Below are positions 1 through 8,653 of a stretch of DNA of 51,527 nt, piece after piece (position 1 is the first letter of the stretch; each line of letters begins with the position of its first letter). The stretch is from DATNFP01 sp035606335 (lineage in GTDB: Bacteria > Bacteroidota > Bacteroidia > Chitinophagales > Chitinophagaceae): assembly GCA_035606335.1 (NCBI GenBank), contig DATNFP010000021.1:1-51527 (forward strand), written 5' to 3'. The notes under the pieces are model-generated. The model did not search any database, was not told where the DNA came from, and saw only the letters and a list, made by a program, of their open reading frames with translations. Both the position numbers and the translations under genes were made by a program.

Positions 1-516
1 AAGAATAATATTGAATGAACGTTTTTTATCAAACTGCTCCATATATTTTTTTATCTGCTCAGCCTCACCATCATACATCAGGATATTTATCGGGGTTTCC
101 ACCATTTTTAATAAATGGCCTGCTACTTCCCAGTTCCCTAAATGGGCGCTTACAAGTATACCTCCTTTACCACCTGCTACCAGTTGCCTTATGTGATCTA
201 TACCATCATTATCAAATGTAAACGGGGTTTTTATATCCGATAGAATTGCGATCTTATCAATCAATGTCTGGCCAAAAATGATCAGGTTTTTTTTAATCAT
301 TTTTTTTGTCTTTGGTAATGTATATCCTAACCTTTTATGATATAGGTATTCCAACGGCCTCGTGGCAGACGGAGCAAAAAAGCGATAGTACAAACTGACA
401 AAATGAAGTAAAGCATACGCAGGCCTAACACCTCCCCAACGCAGCAACCAAACAAAAATACTATAACCAATAGCAGAGCCGCGGGAACGTCCTTCCCAAA
501 CATGCTTATCAGGCAT
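1..516 (-). CDS. LpxL/HtrB-like lysophospholipid acyltransferase, 3' end cut by window edge
   Basis: 172 codons read without a stop from an ATG at 516 down to base 1, so the C-terminus lies outside the window. The protein begins MPDKHVWEGRSRGSA. It carries an HX4E catalytic motif (HLGNWE, H125 to E130), the active site of the lipid A late acyltransferase (LpxL/HtrB, LPLAT) superfamily, which moves acyl chains from acyl-ACP onto lipid acceptors at the inner membrane. Its start overlaps the end of the ACP gene by 8 bases, so the two are co-translated and the ACP may be its acyl donor. ACP/acyltransferase pairs of this kind occur in aryl-polyene and flexirubin clusters as well as in lipid A synthesis. 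Which applies here is not decidable from this fragment. Confidence 0.85.
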   Translation of the reverse strand, partial: MPDKHVWEGRSRGSAIGYSIFVWLLRWGGVRPAYALLHFVSLYYRFFAPSATRPLEYLYHKRLGYTLPKTKKMIKKNLIIFGQTLIDKIAILSDIKTPFTFDNDGIDHIRQLVAGGKGGILVSAHLGNWEVAGHLLKMVETPINILMYDGEAEQIKKYMEQFDKKRSFNIIL

Positions 517-766
517 TGGCTTGTAAGTACATACGGTTTAATATATAGTCATAAAAGTCCTGAATAGTGTGCATCTGTTGAAAATCTTCGGGCTTAACTT
601 TAAAACCAAAATTTTGTTCAATAGCTACGACTAGGTCTATATAATCAAGACTATCCAGATCCAATGTCTCTTTAAGGTTTGCCTTAGGTTGTATGGTACT
701 TTCTTCAACCTCAAAATCTTCTACCATAAAGGCATTAATTCTTTTTATAATTTCTTGCTGATTCAT
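509..766 (-). CDS. acyl carrier protein
   Basis: 85-aa acidic protein with the phosphopantetheine attachment motif DSLD, serine 39, in a typical four-helix ACP layout (LDLDSLDYIDLVVAIE). The serine would carry a 4'-phosphopantetheine arm that holds growing or finished acyl chains. The ATG at 766 is chosen over a TTG 7 codons upstream, because MNQQEIIKRI matches the usual ACP N-terminus. It is probably a specialised ACP rather than the housekeeping AcpP: it is not next to fabF or rnc, it overlaps an acyltransferase gene, and its C-terminus (YLQANA) is unusual. A Sfp-type phosphopantetheinyl transferase at 24880-25626 could activate it (inference). Confidence 0.93.
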   Translation of the reverse strand: MNQQEIIKRINAFMVEDFEVEESTIQPKANLKETLDLDSLDYIDLVVAIEQNFGFKVKPEDFQQMHTIQDFYDYILNRMYLQANA

Positions 767-904
767 AAGCACAAGGGACAATATCAAAAGTCTTATAAAA
801 ACAATTTCTCTTATTAAAGAAAATTTAAACTTATAAAACTATTGATTAATAAATAACGTTACAAAGTTAAAAAATGAATTTTACAAGATATATTATTTTC
901 TTAT

Positions 905-3328
905 TTATTTGAAATCAAGAGGAATTGCAAGGGTAATGCTGAAATTCCGGCCCATATTGAATATTCCCATTCTGCCGGTAACATCGTTTTCAGGGGTATA
1001 TTTCAAACGGCTGAGGTTACTTTGGTAAGCAACATCTGTAAGGTTTTGCCCGGCAAGCGTCAGAGTAAATATTGTTTGCTGCTTTTTGTTAGTAAAATCC
1101 GCACCAATACCGGCATCAAGCAATGTATAGCCGGGTGTGGTTGTTTCTGTGCCATAGGCGCTGAATACATTGTTCTGCGCTGAATTAATATCCAGTCCAA
1201 CCTTAACGTATGCGTTTTTTAAATGTTTCCCCAGCGATCTTTTCTCTGCTTTCAGGTCGATCAGCCACCTAAATGGTGGTATAAATGGAATATTTGTAGT
1301 ACTGTCGGAGGTTGGATTAACAAACTTTCCACGAACGTATGATAGAGTATTTTCAAAATGCAGCCAATCAAGTGGATGCGGATGAAGATCTACATATAAC
1401 TCCGCACCATAAAGGTTGGCATCGGATTGGCCATATTTAAATGCAGGGTAGTTCTCTGCATTATTTTGCGTAGGTATTGAATCAGTTCCGTTTACATTTA
1501 GCAGCTTATGAATAAATATAAAATCCCTGATGTAATTATTAAATACAGAGGCATCTACCATTACGTGTTTTGTATTCCACGAAATGCCCGCATCACCTTG
1601 TATGCTGTTTTCTGCCTTTAGATTTACATTGCCGTATTCATAGCGCACAGTACCGTCATGCACACCGTTTGCAGATAACTCTGCGATGTTAGGATTACGG
1701 TATCCGCTTGCAAGATTGAATTTTATAGTTGTTCTTTTGTTTATATCATAGCTGGTACCAATGCTTCCGGATACATTTGAGAAATTGCGAGTAAAGGGAT
1801 TGAACAATTCCATTACATTGCCAGCTCCACCTGTAACATCATTTACATATTTTGCCTGAGTACTCATCGTACGGAAATCATACCGAAGCCCTCCTGCCAG
1901 CGTCCATGCTCCCCATTGTTTTTTAGCAATGCCATAAGCGCCAATATCAAAGAGATTATAATCAGGTATCAAAAACTCACTACCTCTGTTCTGGTTTATT
2001 TGCTCCATTCCATTAATGCCGGTTGTTATTCCCCATCCCTTCCATTCGTGAAGAAAATATTTAAAATCGTAAGTGTAAGTATGGAGTAGTAATGAAAGCC
2101 CCGGTGTATTAAATAATACCGGATCATTAAATTCCATACGATCGTTTTGCTGATAACCAAGGATCATTGCCAGCCTGTTGCCATTGTTCAGATAAAGCTC
2201 AGAATTCCACACCAGTTTCTGATGATTGATATGCTGATAAGGTGTAACCATATCATACGATCTGCCATCTGAAGGAGCAACTATTTCCTGTACGGAAGTA
2301 CCACTAACATTTACATCTTTTAAAAAATTCCCAGTTGCAGTATCCCGGTTACCTTCAGGGATACCAAGCTTTTCATTAAATGAGCTATACGATAATCTTG
2401 TAAATCCCCATTTTTTATTGATACCAGCGCTTAACCCATAATTGGTATTGGAGAAACGCGTATCATACACATAACCGTCGTACTTATTTTGATAATCATG
2501 CGCATTCTTTTGAGTAGCATATGCATTCCAACTAAGTCCATTTACATTTCCCCCTAACTGTGCATGCAAAGCGGCTAATCCATCATTTGTCTGATAGTTG
2601 GATGAAATATTGCCTTGTATTTTACCTTCCGGCAATGGCTCATCCGAAATAACATTTACAACTCCTGCCAGTGCATCAGAGCCATAAGCCAAAGAGGCCG
2701 GGCCTTTTAAAACTTCAATTCTCGATACGTTATAATCATCTATTTCTATTCCATGCTCATCGCCCCATTGCTGGCCCTCCTGGCGTACACCATCATTCAA
2801 TGTTATAATACGATTGTAACCTAATCCGCGGATAAATGGTTTTGATACAGCAGGCCCCGTGGTCAGCTCGTTTACACCCGGCAGTTTCGAAATAGCGTCT
2901 ATTACATTTGTAGAAGCGTTCTCCTGCATTTCCTTTATGCCAATGCTTTGTATCGGTGTAATGCTTTTCCTTTCTTCAGTGGCAAGACTTGTGCCAGTAA
3001 CTACCACTTCATTTCTTTCAATCACACTTTCATTAAGTTGGAAATCCTGCCTGGTAACACCATTTATTTCTATAGCTTGGGTAACGGTGGTATAACTAAG
3101 CAAACTAACCTCTACTAAAAATTTCCCTTTGGGTAAATTATTGATCTTATAATGACCTTTGAGATCAGTTGCAGCACCTGTTTTCAGATCTGAGATCTGA
3201 ACAATAGCACCAATAAGAGGCTGACCATGTGTATCTGTAACCGTGCCTGTCAGCTCGTTGGGAGTAGCCAGTGAAAATAAAGGAATAGCAATGAATAAAA
3301 TGAGGTAACTGACAAATAGCCTAAGCAT
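905..3328 (-). CDS. TonB-dependent outer-membrane receptor with carboxypeptidase-D-like N-domain
   Basis: About 807 aa. A signal peptide (MLRLFVSYLILFIAIPLFSLA) is followed by a carboxypeptidase-regulatory-like beta-sandwich (about residues 25-105), a plug domain (about 110-225, with VEVLKGP-type RIEVLKGPASLAYGSDALAG) and a 22-strand-type barrel to the C-terminus. Such receptors import scarce ligands across the outer membrane using TonB energy. The plug contains EGQQWGDEHG (about residues 184-193), a sequence I associate with zinc/metal-type receptors of Bacteroidota. The substrate is therefore tentatively a metal or small chelate, not a glycan: there is no SusD partner. The start at 3328 is the ATG directly before the signal peptide. 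A TTG 16 codons upstream is less likely. It is divergent from the RND pump genes. Confidence 0.93.
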   Translation of the reverse strand: MLRLFVSYLILFIAIPLFSLATPNELTGTVTDTHGQPLIGAIVQISDLKTGAATDLKGHYKINNLPKGKFLVEVSLLSYTTVTQAIEINGVTRQDFQLNESVIERNEVVVTGTSLATEERKSITPIQSIGIKEMQENASTNVIDAISKLPGVNELTTGPAVSKPFIRGLGYNRIITLNDGVRQEGQQWGDEHGIEIDDYNVSRIEVLKGPASLAYGSDALAGVVNVISDEPLPEGKIQGNISSNYQTNDGLAALHAQLGGNVNGLSWNAYATQKNAHDYQNKYDGYVYDTRFSNTNYGLSAGINKKWGFTRLSYSSFNEKLGIPEGNRDTATGNFLKDVNVSGTSVQEIVAPSDGRSYDMVTPYQHINHQKLVWNSELYLNNGNRLAMILGYQQNDRMEFNDPVLFNTPGLSLLLHTYTYDFKYFLHEWKGWGITTGINGMEQINQNRGSEFLIPDYNLFDIGAYGIAKKQWGAWTLAGGLRYDFRTMSTQAKYVNDVTGGAGNVMELFNPFTRNFSNVSGSIGTSYDINKRTTIKFNLASGYRNPNIAELSANGVHDGTVRYEYGNVNLKAENSIQGDAGISWNTKHVMVDASVFNNYIRDFIFIHKLLNVNGTDSIPTQNNAENYPAFKYGQSDANLYGAELYVDLHPHPLDWLHFENTLSYVRGKFVNPTSDSTTNIPFIPPFRWLIDLKAEKRSLGKHLKNAYVKVGLDINSAQNNVFSAYGTETTTPGYTLLDAGIGADFTNKKQQTIFTLTLAGQNLTDVAYQSNLSRLKYTPENDVTGRMGIFNMGRNFSITLAIPLDFK

Positions 3329-3425
3329 TATTATTTTATTTTTAAGAAATATAGTTAAGACATGTCCCCCAACCATTAGAAAACATCAATATTCCGCATT
3401 AACTATGCCAAATATCAAGAGTTTG

Positions 3426-3452
3426 CAAAGATAAGGTACCCGGCAAAGACAA
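3426..3452 (-). promoter_or_regulatory. putative Bacteroidota-type promoter for the TonB receptor
   Basis: On the minus strand TATCTTTG (3433-3426) matches the TAnnTTTG -7 element, with TTG at 3452-3450 and a 16-base spacer, slightly short against the usual 17-23. It lies about 97 bases upstream of the receptor ATG. Confidence 0.5.
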
Positions 3453-3476
3453 TTGTTAAATAAATATTTAGCTCTA

Positions 3477-3504
3477 TTTGTTTTGATTTATTGAGATAAC
3501 TTTG
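3477..3504 (+). promoter_or_regulatory. putative Bacteroidota-type promoter for the 3520 gene and RND operon
   Basis: TTTG at 3477-3480, a 16-base spacer, then TAACTTTG at 3497-3504, an exact TAnnTTTG -7 element. The next ATG in frame is at 3520, so the leader would be very short. It is divergent from the receptor promoter about 45 bp away, so one regulator could cover both. Confidence 0.5.
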
Positions 3505-3519
3505 CGGTCCGATAACGTT

Positions 3520-3903
3520 ATGAATAGAAAAATAATCTATTCCATTTGTACACCCATATTAGCAATAATAATTTCTATTATATGCTATGGCAATACGTTA
3601 CAGCCTGCCAAACCTAACAACACCAATTCTACAATTAAAATTACCTATCAAGGCCATACTGTACCTTACAAATCTCTTTTTGGTTCATTCCAGGAAAAGC
3701 AAAAAAATCAGCAGAGGTGCATAATACGTATAAAAGCATGGGACGATGCATTTGCCATCGACGTGCCTTTTATATGGAGCTATTCCAAAAAGCTTTCCTT
3801 TTATAAAAAGATTAAAGCCGCGGACTATAAAAGTTATATTCACCAGGGTAATTCACATCTTGTTCCTCTAAGAGGGCCTCCTGCATATACAGTTTTAGCA
3901 TAA
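3520..3903 (+). CDS. small exported protein of unknown function
   Basis: 127 aa. A hydrophobic N-terminus (residues about 5-25, IIYSICTPILAIIISIICYG) is followed by a basic soluble domain with RCIIRIKAWDD and a C-terminal PLRGPPAYTVLA. I do not recognise a family. The ATG at 3520 is preferred over an in-frame TTG at 3502, because the latter overlaps the -7 promoter element. It is 68 bp upstream of the TolC-like gene on the same strand, so it may be the first gene of the pump operon. Function cannot be assigned. Confidence 0.6.
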   Translation: MNRKIIYSICTPILAIIISIICYGNTLQPAKPNNTNSTIKITYQGHTVPYKSLFGSFQEKQKNQQRCIIRIKAWDDAFAIDVPFIWSYSKKLSFYKKIKAADYKSYIHQGNSHLVPLRGPPAYTVLA

Positions 3904-3971
3904 TTCCATTTCTTAAATTTAAACTGTATTTAATTCCGGCATAATTGAATTTATGCATTATTAATAATCAT

Positions 3972-5378
3972 ATGAATCATTCTAATAGTTTGCACAGTAA
4001 ATGGTGTGGCTTGGGTTTATTGATATTTTTCACCCTATATATCCCCCTATTTACACAAGCGCAAACATTAAAATTATACGACGCAGTAAATAAAGCAATT
4101 GCTAATTACCCACTGATCAAACAACGTCAATCTGAGGTGGCAGCAAGCAAGGCTCATATTACTACAGTAAACGGATATGTGCTTCCCGATTTGATTTTGG
4201 GAGACGAAGCGACTACAGGTACTGCCAACAGCCTTGAAGGTGCCTATTTTTCTTTGGGAATGATACCTTCGGTATCAGGCAGTATAAATCCAATTGAAAA
4301 AAACAATTTAGGTAGCGGCAATATCGCCATATCAATGCTGCAATGGGAGTTTTACAATTTCGGCTATTATAACGCCCAGAAGAAGCAGGCACAAGCTGAA
4401 TTAGCAGCTACAACTGCCAGACTGAACGGTGACAATTACCTCTTAACAGAGAAAATAATATCCCTGTACCTCGATTGGGTAAAAAAATACCGTTTGGTAC
4501 AAATCGAAAATGAAAACCTGCAACGTTCAGGAACAATACTAAATGCAATAAGAGCTACGGTAACAAGCGGTCTTAAACCGGGGGTAGACAGCGCCACTGC
4601 AAGTGCAGCATACGCTGACGCACGCATCTCCTATCTGCAGGCTTTGGATAATTATGATTACGACAAAATATCCTTATCTACATATACCGGCTCTGATACA
4701 AGCATTCAGCCTGATACTGCGATCATCACGCAAGCATTTCAAAACAAGCTATATCAATTTCAACCATCAGACAGTATAACAATAGATCATCCTTTACTCG
4801 ACATTTTCCAGAAGCAATATCAATTGCAACTGGCAAATAATAAGGCTATTTCGAAGGCGTATTTGCCAAAATTCAATCTTCTTGGCGCTGCATGGCAAAG
4901 AAGCTCCAGCATTACTTCTTCTGATAATTATGCCCCGAATGTCACTGATGCATTTCAAAACAACCGGTACAACTATTTATTTGGCCTGTCGCTGACTTAT
5001 AACATCTTTGACTTAAAACATCAAAGAGATGAGCTTAGGGAAGGCAGATACACAGCCAATGCCCAGCAAAGCGCTTTACAAACGGAGCAGCTAACACTGA
5101 ATAAAATGCTACAACAGGCTAATTCCTCTTATTCTATTACAACCGAGAAATTAAATGAATTGCCTGTGCAGCTTCATTCTGCAGAGCAAGCCTACGGTCA
5201 GCAGATCGCATTATACAAAGCCGGACTGAATACATTAATAGATGTGACTAACGCACTGTATGTATTAAGACAAACCCAAACTAATCTTGTTGTAGCTCAA
5301 GATGAGTTGCTGCAGCTAATATATATACGTGCCGGCCTTAGTAACCAATTAGATATTTTCTTACAAAATTTTAAATAA
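3972..5378 (+). CDS. TolC-family outer-membrane efflux protein
   Basis: About 468 aa. A signal peptide ends near TQAQ. It is followed by the two repeats of alpha-helical coiled coil and short beta segments typical of TolC/OEP proteins (LYDAVNKAIANYPLIKQRQSEV at the start of the first repeat, and IALYKAGLNTLIDVTNALYVL near the end). It would form the trimeric outer-membrane duct of the RND pump encoded immediately downstream, only 6 bp away. The ATG at 3972 precedes the clear signal peptide. An upstream TTG reading is less plausible. The substrate is unknown. Confidence 0.93.
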   Translation: MNHSNSLHSKWCGLGLLIFFTLYIPLFTQAQTLKLYDAVNKAIANYPLIKQRQSEVAASKAHITTVNGYVLPDLILGDEATTGTANSLEGAYFSLGMIPSVSGSINPIEKNNLGSGNIAISMLQWEFYNFGYYNAQKKQAQAELAATTARLNGDNYLLTEKIISLYLDWVKKYRLVQIENENLQRSGTILNAIRATVTSGLKPGVDSATASAAYADARISYLQALDNYDYDKISLSTYTGSDTSIQPDTAIITQAFQNKLYQFQPSDSITIDHPLLDIFQKQYQLQLANNKAISKAYLPKFNLLGAAWQRSSSITSSDNYAPNVTDAFQNNRYNYLFGLSLTYNIFDLKHQRDELREGRYTANAQQSALQTEQLTLNKMLQQANSSYSITTEKLNELPVQLHSAEQAYGQQIALYKAGLNTLIDVTNALYVLRQTQTNLVVAQDELLQLIYIRAGLSNQLDIFLQNFK

Positions 5379-5384
5379 CAGATC

Positions 5385-8300
5385 ATGAGCCTTGTATCAG
5401 CTTCGCTGAAAAGGCCGATCACTATACTTGTAATAGTATCGGCGGTCTTTTTAAGCTCAATATTGGCGATCAGCACAATACCAATTGATATATTTCCAAA
5501 ATTAAATCTTCCGACTATATATGTAATCGAGCCGTATGGTGGCATGACGCCACAACAGATGGAAGGCTTTTTCTCTACACGTCTTGCTGACCAGTTCCTT
5601 TATATAAACGGGATAAAAAATGTTTCCAGCAAAAACATCCAGGGGTTAAGTATGTTGAAGCTCACATTCTTCGACAATACAAATATGGCCGAGGCCTCAG
5701 CACAGGTGGCATTACAAGTTAATCGTGCGATGACATTTTTTCCGCCCGGTGCATTGCCGCCGCAGGTGATTCGTTTTGATGCTTCTTCCCTACCTGTAGG
5801 GACACTGGTATTTAGTAGTAAGACAAGATCTCTCGATGAAATTAATGACCTCGCATCTACTCGTATCAGACCACTTTTCTCTACTGTTCCCGGATTATCT
5901 GCGCCACCGCCAATTGGTTCAAACTTGCGCACGGTAGTTATAAACATTGATCCTGACAGATTGCGTAGCTATAATCTTACTTCAGATGAAGTGGTCGAGG
6001 CAATAGCAAAAAACAACGTAATGTCTCCGTCAGGAAATATTCGTGTTGGCAACATTATGTATATGGCCACTACAAACTCGCTTGAAGATAAGGTTCAGGC
6101 ATTTGGCAATATCCCTGTGAAATCAGACAATCTTAATACCATTTTTCTTAAAGATGTTGGCACCGTTCAGGATGCAGCGGATGTTACAACAGGATATGCC
6201 CTTATTAATGGCAAGCGTTCTATCTATATGCCGATCGTTAAGACTGCAGATGCATCTACATGGGATGTGGTTAAAAAATTAAAATCAAAGATCCCGGAAA
6301 TGCAGAGCCTTTTGCCTGATGACGTGCATATAAAATATGAATTTGACCAGTCTGTATTTGTTATAAATTCAGTAAAAAGCCTGGTTTCAGAAGGTATCAT
6401 TGGAGCTATCCTTACCGGCTTAATGGTGCTTATTTTTTTAAAGGATTGGCGTAGCTGTGTAGTTGTTGTCATTACCATTCCTGTGTCTATTCTTGCTGCC
6501 GTGCTTTGTCTGAAACTTGCAGGTCAGACGATCAATATTATGACATTGAGCGGTCTTGCACTGGCAATAGGTATCCTTGTAGATCAGGCAACCGTAACGA
6601 TTGAGAATATACATCAGCACCTGGAAATGGGGAAACCCAAGCGCCAGGCTATCTATGATGCGTGTGAGGAAATTTCTTTCCCATTGTTCCTGATCCTGCT
6701 ATGCATTATTGCAGTATTCGCACCATCTTTTGTTATGCAGGGTGTGCCAAAAGCCCTATTCCTCCCGCTTTCTCTCGCCATTGGATTTGCGATGATCGCC
6801 TCTTACTTCCTCGCGCAGAGCCTTGTACCTATTGTTTCCAACTGGCTATTAAAAGAAGGAATGTTTCAATACCATCATGGCACAAACCACGCACATGCAG
6901 GATTGGGACTTGATGAGGAAGAGATTGAGCAAATAGAGAGCCACCTTGAAATGGAAAAGAAAGAGCCTGAAAAAAACGATGGGTTTGAAAAGGTAAAAAT
7001 TCGCTTCATGCAGATGTTGCAAAGAATGATAGTACATAAGAGACGAAATGCAATACTCTACTTTGTTTCAGTTTTTATATTAGTTGGTATTGGCTTTGTG
7101 TGGATCGGTAAGGATCTGCTACCAAAAACAAATAATGGTCAGTACCAGATAAAACTACGGTTACCGGATGGTACACGTTTGGAGCGAACAGAAACTACGG
7201 TATTGAATGTATTGAATATCTTAGACAGCGTCACAAATAATCATGTGGAAATATCATCGGCATACGCAGGTATGATGTCAACAAACTATGCTACCTCGAA
7301 TCTGTATGTGGATAATAGTGGCACACATGAAGCGACCATCCAGATCCAATTGGATGAAGACTTTAAAATGGGCAAAGATAAATTTGAGGACATAATACGA
7401 GAAGCAATACATAGAGACTTACCCGATGTGCGCATTTCATTCGAGCCTATTGAATTGACAGAGAAAATCATGAGCCAGGGCGCTTCTACTCCCATTGAAG
7501 TGCGAGTGGCAGGAAAGGATATGCAGCAAATTGAAGGCTATGCCAACAGACTGGTTACAGAATTAAAAAATGTATCCTTCATGCGGGATGTGCAAATACA
7601 GCAGCCACTTAAATATCCAACAATTAAAATCATACTGGATCGTTTTAAGATAGCCCAAATGGGTTTAAATCTGAATGAGGTCAGCCGTTCTGTTGCTGCT
7701 TTTACTTCCTCAAGCCGCTATACACAAAAAAACCTGTGGCTGGATCAGAGAAGCGCTTATACTTTCCAGGTGCAGGTACAGGTACCTGTATATGTAATGA
7801 ACAATCTCGAAGATCTAAAAGAGATCCCTTTACAGCCAGGTAAATCAAATTTATTGCTTCAGGATGTGGCTTCATTCCAGGTAGATACTACAGAGGGTGA
7901 AATCGACCGTACAGGTCCCAGACGATATGTAACAGTGAGCGCTAATCTATACAAGAAGGATCTGCAAAGCGGAACGGATGCTGTAAATAAAGCAATAAAA
8001 AATTTAGGTGCATTACCAAGAGGCTTAGTTGTAGAAGTTAAGGGGATGTCTAACCTGCTTACAGAAACACTGGATAGCTTACAAAGCGGGCTCGGTTTTG
8101 CAATTGTAGTTATTCTATTATTATTAGCTGCCACTTATCAATCATTTAAAGCATCATTGGCTGTATTATGTACCATACCTGCTGTATTGCTGGGTTCTAT
8201 TGTTATTTTATTACTCACAGGCGCTACATTAAATCTGCAATCCTATATGGGTATCATCATGTCAACAGGGGTGTCGGTGGCGAATGCTATCCTTATCGTT

Positions 8301-8645
8301 ACAAATGCAGAAAAACTCCGCATTGACTATAATAATGATGTGATAAAGGCTGCCACTGTAGCAGCATCAGTTAGGTTACGCCCGATACTTATGACGAGTC
8401 TCGCAATGATAGCAGGTATGATACCTATGGCCAGCGGGCTTGGCGAAGCAGGTGATCAGACTGCACCACTGGGACGCGCTGTTATCGGAGGTCTTATTGC
8501 TTCTACTTTTGCTACATTATTTATGGTGCCGCAATGCTACGCACTATTACAAAAGAAAGCATCGTTGAAATCACCATCATTGCTTCCTGAAACTTCTAAA
8601 CCTGTTCAACATTCAGAACATCTTCAATCACAACATTCAAATTAA
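5385..8645 (+). CDS. RND efflux transporter permease subunit (AcrB/NolG-like)
   Basis: 1086 aa, usual for the HAE/NolG branch: N-terminal TM1, porter loop, TM2-6, a cytoplasmic linker, TM7, second porter loop, TM8-12. Conserved pieces include RLRPILMTSLAMIAGMIP before TM11 and GRAVIGGLIASTFATLFMVP. It drives proton-coupled export across the envelope with the TolC and adaptor proteins on either side. TM4 reads GILVDQATVTIEN: Asp400 aligns with AcrB D407, but the neighbour equivalent to D408 is Gln401. In TM10 VANAILIV carries Ala966 where AcrB has K940. The linker after TM6 has a small histidine cluster (HHGTNHAHAG). It is not a CusA/CzcA-type metal pump by its motifs. Substrate unknown. Confidence 0.94.
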   Translation: MSLVSASLKRPITILVIVSAVFLSSILAISTIPIDIFPKLNLPTIYVIEPYGGMTPQQMEGFFSTRLADQFLYINGIKNVSSKNIQGLSMLKLTFFDNTNMAEASAQVALQVNRAMTFFPPGALPPQVIRFDASSLPVGTLVFSSKTRSLDEINDLASTRIRPLFSTVPGLSAPPPIGSNLRTVVINIDPDRLRSYNLTSDEVVEAIAKNNVMSPSGNIRVGNIMYMATTNSLEDKVQAFGNIPVKSDNLNTIFLKDVGTVQDAADVTTGYALINGKRSIYMPIVKTADASTWDVVKKLKSKIPEMQSLLPDDVHIKYEFDQSVFVINSVKSLVSEGIIGAILTGLMVLIFLKDWRSCVVVVITIPVSILAAVLCLKLAGQTINIMTLSGLALAIGILVDQATVTIENIHQHLEMGKPKRQAIYDACEEISFPLFLILLCIIAVFAPSFVMQGVPKALFLPLSLAIGFAMIASYFLAQSLVPIVSNWLLKEGMFQYHHGTNHAHAGLGLDEEEIEQIESHLEMEKKEPEKNDGFEKVKIRFMQMLQRMIVHKRRNAILYFVSVFILVGIGFVWIGKDLLPKTNNGQYQIKLRLPDGTRLERTETTVLNVLNILDSVTNNHVEISSAYAGMMSTNYATSNLYVDNSGTHEATIQIQLDEDFKMGKDKFEDIIREAIHRDLPDVRISFEPIELTEKIMSQGASTPIEVRVAGKDMQQIEGYANRLVTELKNVSFMRDVQIQQPLKYPTIKIILDRFKIAQMGLNLNEVSRSVAAFTSSSRYTQKNLWLDQRSAYTFQVQVQVPVYVMNNLEDLKEIPLQPGKSNLLLQDVASFQVDTTEGEIDRTGPRRYVTVSANLYKKDLQSGTDAVNKAIKNLGALPRGLVVEVKGMSNLLTETLDSLQSGLGFAIVVILLLLAATYQSFKASLAVLCTIPAVLLGSIVILLLTGATLNLQSYMGIIMSTGVSVANAILIVTNAEKLRIDYNNDVIKAATVAASVRLRPILMTSLAMIAGMIPMASGLGEAGDQTAPLGRAVIGGLIASTFATLFMVPQCYALLQKKASLKSPSLLPETSKPVQHSEHLQSQHSN

Positions 8646-8653
8646 AATAGTTT

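Noticed and set aside
5600..5947. 115-aa minus-strand frame inside the RND gene
   Set aside because: Shadow of a well-supported RND coding sequence.
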